Both the position numbers and the translations under genes were made by a program. Shown in pieces: positions 15,329 to 17,143 of a stretch of 17,143 nucleotides of DNA. How positions within the stretch are numbered: the stretch's first letter is position 1; each line of letters starts with the position of its first letter. Origin of the DNA: Alphaproteobacteria bacterium UBA2784 (GTDB taxonomy: Bacteria > Pseudomonadota > Alphaproteobacteria > Micropepsales > Micropepsaceae); the NCBI GenBank assembly GCA_002352285.1, contig DEIC01000042.1, positions 2,213 through 19,355 on the forward strand, written 5' to 3'. The notes under the pieces were generated by a model that was not told where the DNA came from, did no database searches, and worked only from the letters and a program-made list of their open reading frames with translations.

Positions 15329-16540
15329 ATGATCGCAGCGCTTCGTGCACGCCTCAAGCTTGGCGCCATACCCCGCACGGTTTTCGTGCTCGGCTTTGTC
15401 AGCATGCTGATGGATGTCTCGTCCGAGATGATCCAGGGGCTGATGCCGCTATATCTGACCGGTGTGCTGGGTGCGTCGGCAGCCTTGCTGGGTCTGATCG
15501 AGGGTATTGCCGAGGCGATCGTTTCTGCCGCCAAGGCGTTTTCGGGCGCGTGGAGCGACCGCATCGGGCGCAGGCGGCCGCTGGTCGTGGCGGGTTACAG
15601 CCTTGCGGCGCTGACCAAGCCCGTGATTGCCCTTTTCCCCTATGTCGGCCCGATCATGGCGGCGCGGTTTGTTGACCGCTTTGCCAAGGGCATACGCGGC
15701 GCCCCGCGGGATGCGCTGATTACTGATCTGACGCCGCGCGCGCATCGCGGCGCCGCCTTTGGCTTGCGCCAGTCGCTCGATACGATCGGCGCGGTGGCGG
15801 GGCCGGTTATCGCCATCGCGCTTATGCTGGCCAGCGACGCTGACTTCATTCTGGTCTTTGCCATTGCCGTGGTGCCGGCATTGGCTTCCGCCTTGCTTGC
15901 CTTTGCCGGTGTGGCGGATGCGCCAGAAGCTGCCGCGCCAGAAGTCAAACGGCCGCCGCGCGCCACGGGTACGCTCGCCGCGCGCCTGCGGCGGCTGGGG
16001 GCGCCCTTTGCCGCCGTGGTGCTTGTCGGATTTCTGATCACGCTGGCGCGGATCAGCGAGGCATTTCTGATCCTGCGGTCGCAGGATGCGGGGGTTCCGC
16101 TCTGGCTTGCGCCCATCGTGCTGGTGGTGATGAACATCGTCTATACGCTGTCGAGCCTGCCCGCGGGCCAGCTGGGTGATCGCGTCGGTCGCCTGCGCGT
16201 GCTGGCCGCCGGATGCGCCCTCCTGATCGTTGCGCAGCTGGTGCTGGCGTTCAGCGCCTCACCTATTGCATTGGGTGTGGGCATTTTGCTGTGGGGCCTG
16301 CATATGGGTTTGACGCAAGGTCTTCTTTCCGCCTTCGTCGCGGCGACTGCGCCGTCAGACCTGCGTGGCACGGCCTTTGGCGTGTTTCATCTGGTCTGCG
16401 GCATTGCGGTGCTGGTGGCGAGCACGGGTGCGGGCCTGTTGTGGGATGCGTTTGGCGGCAGCGCGGCGTTTCTGGCGGGCGCGGGGGCCGCAGCCCTTTC
16501 CCTTATCAGCCTTCCCCTGTTGCGGCGGATCGCGCCATAG
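15329..16540 (+). CDS. Major facilitator superfamily transporter
   Basis: A 403-residue protein with about 12 hydrophobic helices split by a basic, Pro-rich central loop (APEVKRPPRATGTLAARLRRLG, about residues 205-230). The MFS motif A is clear in loop 2-3 (GAWSDRIGRRRP, 73-84), and a degenerate copy lies in the second half (GQLGDRVGRLRVL). The N-terminal DVSSEMIQGLMPLYLTGVLGAS resembles a group of bacterial MFS proteins of unassigned substrate. The substrate cannot be inferred. The ATG has no clear ribosome-binding site (CCTAACCTCGCGCC before it), so translation may be weak or leaderless. It is separated from the DUF4838-like gene by the palindromic element and lies 33 nt before the BolA gene. 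Confidence 0.9.
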   Translation: MIAALRARLKLGAIPRTVFVLGFVSMLMDVSSEMIQGLMPLYLTGVLGASAALLGLIEGIAEAIVSAAKAFSGAWSDRIGRRRPLVVAGYSLAALTKPVIALFPYVGPIMAARFVDRFAKGIRGAPRDALITDLTPRAHRGAAFGLRQSLDTIGAVAGPVIAIALMLASDADFILVFAIAVVPALASALLAFAGVADAPEAAAPEVKRPPRATGTLAARLRRLGAPFAAVVLVGFLITLARISEAFLILRSQDAGVPLWLAPIVLVVMNIVYTLSSLPAGQLGDRVGRLRVLAAGCALLIVAQLVLAFSASPIALGVGILLWGLHMGLTQGLLSAFVAATAPSDLRGTAFGVFHLVCGIAVLVASTGAGLLWDAFGGSAAFLAGAGAAALSLISLPLLRRIAP

Positions 16541-16573
16541 GCGAAAAGCAGCCATGAACGCAAAGGCCGCCCC

Positions 16574-16810
16574 ATGCCGATGAATGCCGCCGACATTGAA
16601 AAACTGATCAAGGCCGCCCTGCCCGACGCGGAGATAACCGTGACCGATCTGGCGGGCGACGGCGATCATTATGCCGCCCATGTCGTTTCTGCCGCCTTCA
16701 AGGGCCTGACCCGCGTCAAACAGCATCAGCTGGTCTATGAGGCGCTGGGGGGCCGGGTGGGCGGCGAATTGCACGCGCTGGCGTTAACAACTGCGCTTCC
16801 CAAAACGTAG
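16574..16810 (+). CDS. BolA family protein
   Basis: A 78-residue protein. GDHYAAHVVSAAFKGLTRVKQHQLVYEAL (30-58) and GGELHALAL (63-71) match the class II KH-like BolA fold, with the conserved C-terminal His67 (HAL) that helps ligate an Fe-S cluster with a monothiol glutaredoxin. It is closer to the IbaG/BolA2 type than to E. coli BolA. AAAGG (16563-16567) is about 6 nt before the ATG; a second ATG at 16580 (MNAADIE) is an alternative start. The next gene is the CGFS glutaredoxin, its usual partner, which strongly supports the call. In many alphaproteobacteria this pair follows purL; here an MFS gene precedes it. Confidence 0.95.
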   Translation: MPMNAADIEKLIKAALPDAEITVTDLAGDGDHYAAHVVSAAFKGLTRVKQHQLVYEALGGRVGGELHALALTTALPKT

Positions 16811-16828
16811 GCGTCGCTATTGCGGCGC
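16811..16828 (+). other. Hairpin immediately after the BolA stop codon
   Basis: GCGTCGC (16811-16817) pairs with GCGGCGC (16822-16828), one pair being G-T, across a TATT loop. It starts on the base after the stop codon. There is no T run, so it is more likely an RNA-processing or stability element than a terminator. Confidence 0.35.
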
Positions 16829-16847
16829 AGCAAAATCCTTGTAATAT
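16820..16847 (+). promoter_or_regulatory. Candidate promoter for the glutaredoxin gene
   Basis: TTGCGG (16820-16825) and TAATAT (16842-16847) are 16 nt apart, giving a transcription start about 45 nt before the glutaredoxin ATG. The match is moderate. If real, the glutaredoxin could be expressed apart from BolA. Confidence 0.3.
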
Positions 16848-16901
16848 GAGGATCTGCCAGCACGGCGCTGGCGCACGAATATTTCACGGACGGACCCGGC
16901 C

Positions 16902-17143
16902 ATGAGCAATCCTGTCTTTGCGCGCATCGATCGCGACATCAAGGAAAACGATGTCGTGCTCTTCATGAAGGGCACCAAGAACTTCCCGCAATGCGGGTTC
17001 TCGGCGACGGTTGCCAAAATCCTCGACTATCTGGGCGTGGACTTCAAAGACGTGAATGTTCTTGCCGACGCCGATGTGCGCCAGGGCATCAAGGAATTTT
17101 CCGACTGGCCGACCATTCCGCAGCTTTATGTGAAGGGCGAGTT
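16902..17143 (+). CDS. grxD: Monothiol glutaredoxin, CGFS type (Grx4/GrxD), C-terminus beyond window
   Basis: The first 80 codons of a protein usually about 105-115 residues long; the right edge cuts it. MKGTKNFPQCGFS contains the diagnostic CGFS site (Cys31-Ser34), and DWPTIPQLYVKGE carries the conserved cis-Pro TIPQ glutathione-binding loop. CGFS glutaredoxins hold a glutathione-ligated [2Fe-2S] cluster and pass it to acceptors or share it with BolA proteins. The ATG at 16902 is preceded by GGACGGAC, a fair ribosome-binding site. It lies 91 nt after the BolA stop on the same strand. The assignment is certain despite the truncation. Confidence 0.98.
   Translation, partial: MSNPVFARIDRDIKENDVVLFMKGTKNFPQCGFSATVAKILDYLGVDFKDVNVLADADVRQGIKEFSDWPTIPQLYVKGE

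Noticed and set aside
15066..15332. An 88-codon open frame through the intergenic region on the + strand
   Set aside because: It runs through all five palindromes, has no ribosome-binding site, and its composition follows the repeats rather than a protein.

Overview
This 17.1 kb window is GC-rich, densely coded chromosomal DNA, almost certainly from an alphaproteobacterium. The lines of evidence are the BolA-like protein next to a CGFS monothiol glutaredoxin, the HisN-type histidinol phosphatase, the style of the SCP2-like and PldB-like genes, and short intergenic gaps with GC-rich palindromes. I cannot place it below class level. I see no rRNA or tRNA gene, CRISPR array, transposase, phage gene or toxin-antitoxin pair.

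Layout. 1-3806 (-) is the N-terminal 1268 codons of a bacterial alpha-2-macroglobulin with an intact CLEQ thioester; it runs off the left edge. 3807-4158 is a divergent intergenic region with a terminator-like hairpin. 4159-4557 (+) is a small glycine-zipper membrane protein followed by a good intrinsic terminator. 4704-6458 (+) is a SulP/STAS anion transporter. 6605-8434 and 8439-9242 (+) are the ribosome-associated GTPase TypA/BipA and a HisN-type phosphatase, 4 nt apart. 9308-9988 and 9985-11745 (+) are a GntR/FCD regulator and a secreted class C beta-lactamase-fold serine hydrolase, overlapping by ATGA, with a perfect 14-bp palindrome at the regulator's start codon.

13025-11749 (-) is an SCP2-like lipid-binding protein followed by a PldB-like alpha/beta hydrolase. 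The hydrolase has no ATG, GTG or TTG far enough upstream and appears to start at a CTG that overlaps the SCP2 stop as CTGA. 13096-15069 (+) is a DUF4838-like putative glycoside hydrolase without a signal peptide. 15102-15271 is a compact non-coding element of five stems, four of them nearly abutting, with an imperfect terminal inverted repeat. 15329-16540 (+) is an MFS transporter. 16574-16810 is a BolA-family protein, and 16902 to the right edge is GrxD.

Functional reading. Most genes are housekeeping or envelope functions. Units that probably work together are TypA-HisN (co-transcription only), GntR-serine hydrolase (a regulator with its likely target), SCP2-lysophospholipase (lipid handling) and BolA-GrxD (an Fe-S trafficking pair known to form complexes). 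I found no clearly new multi-gene system. The most unusual signals are the 15102-15271 structured element, the CTGA start, the start-codon operator of the GntR-hydrolase operon, and the apparently cytoplasmic DUF4838-like enzyme.
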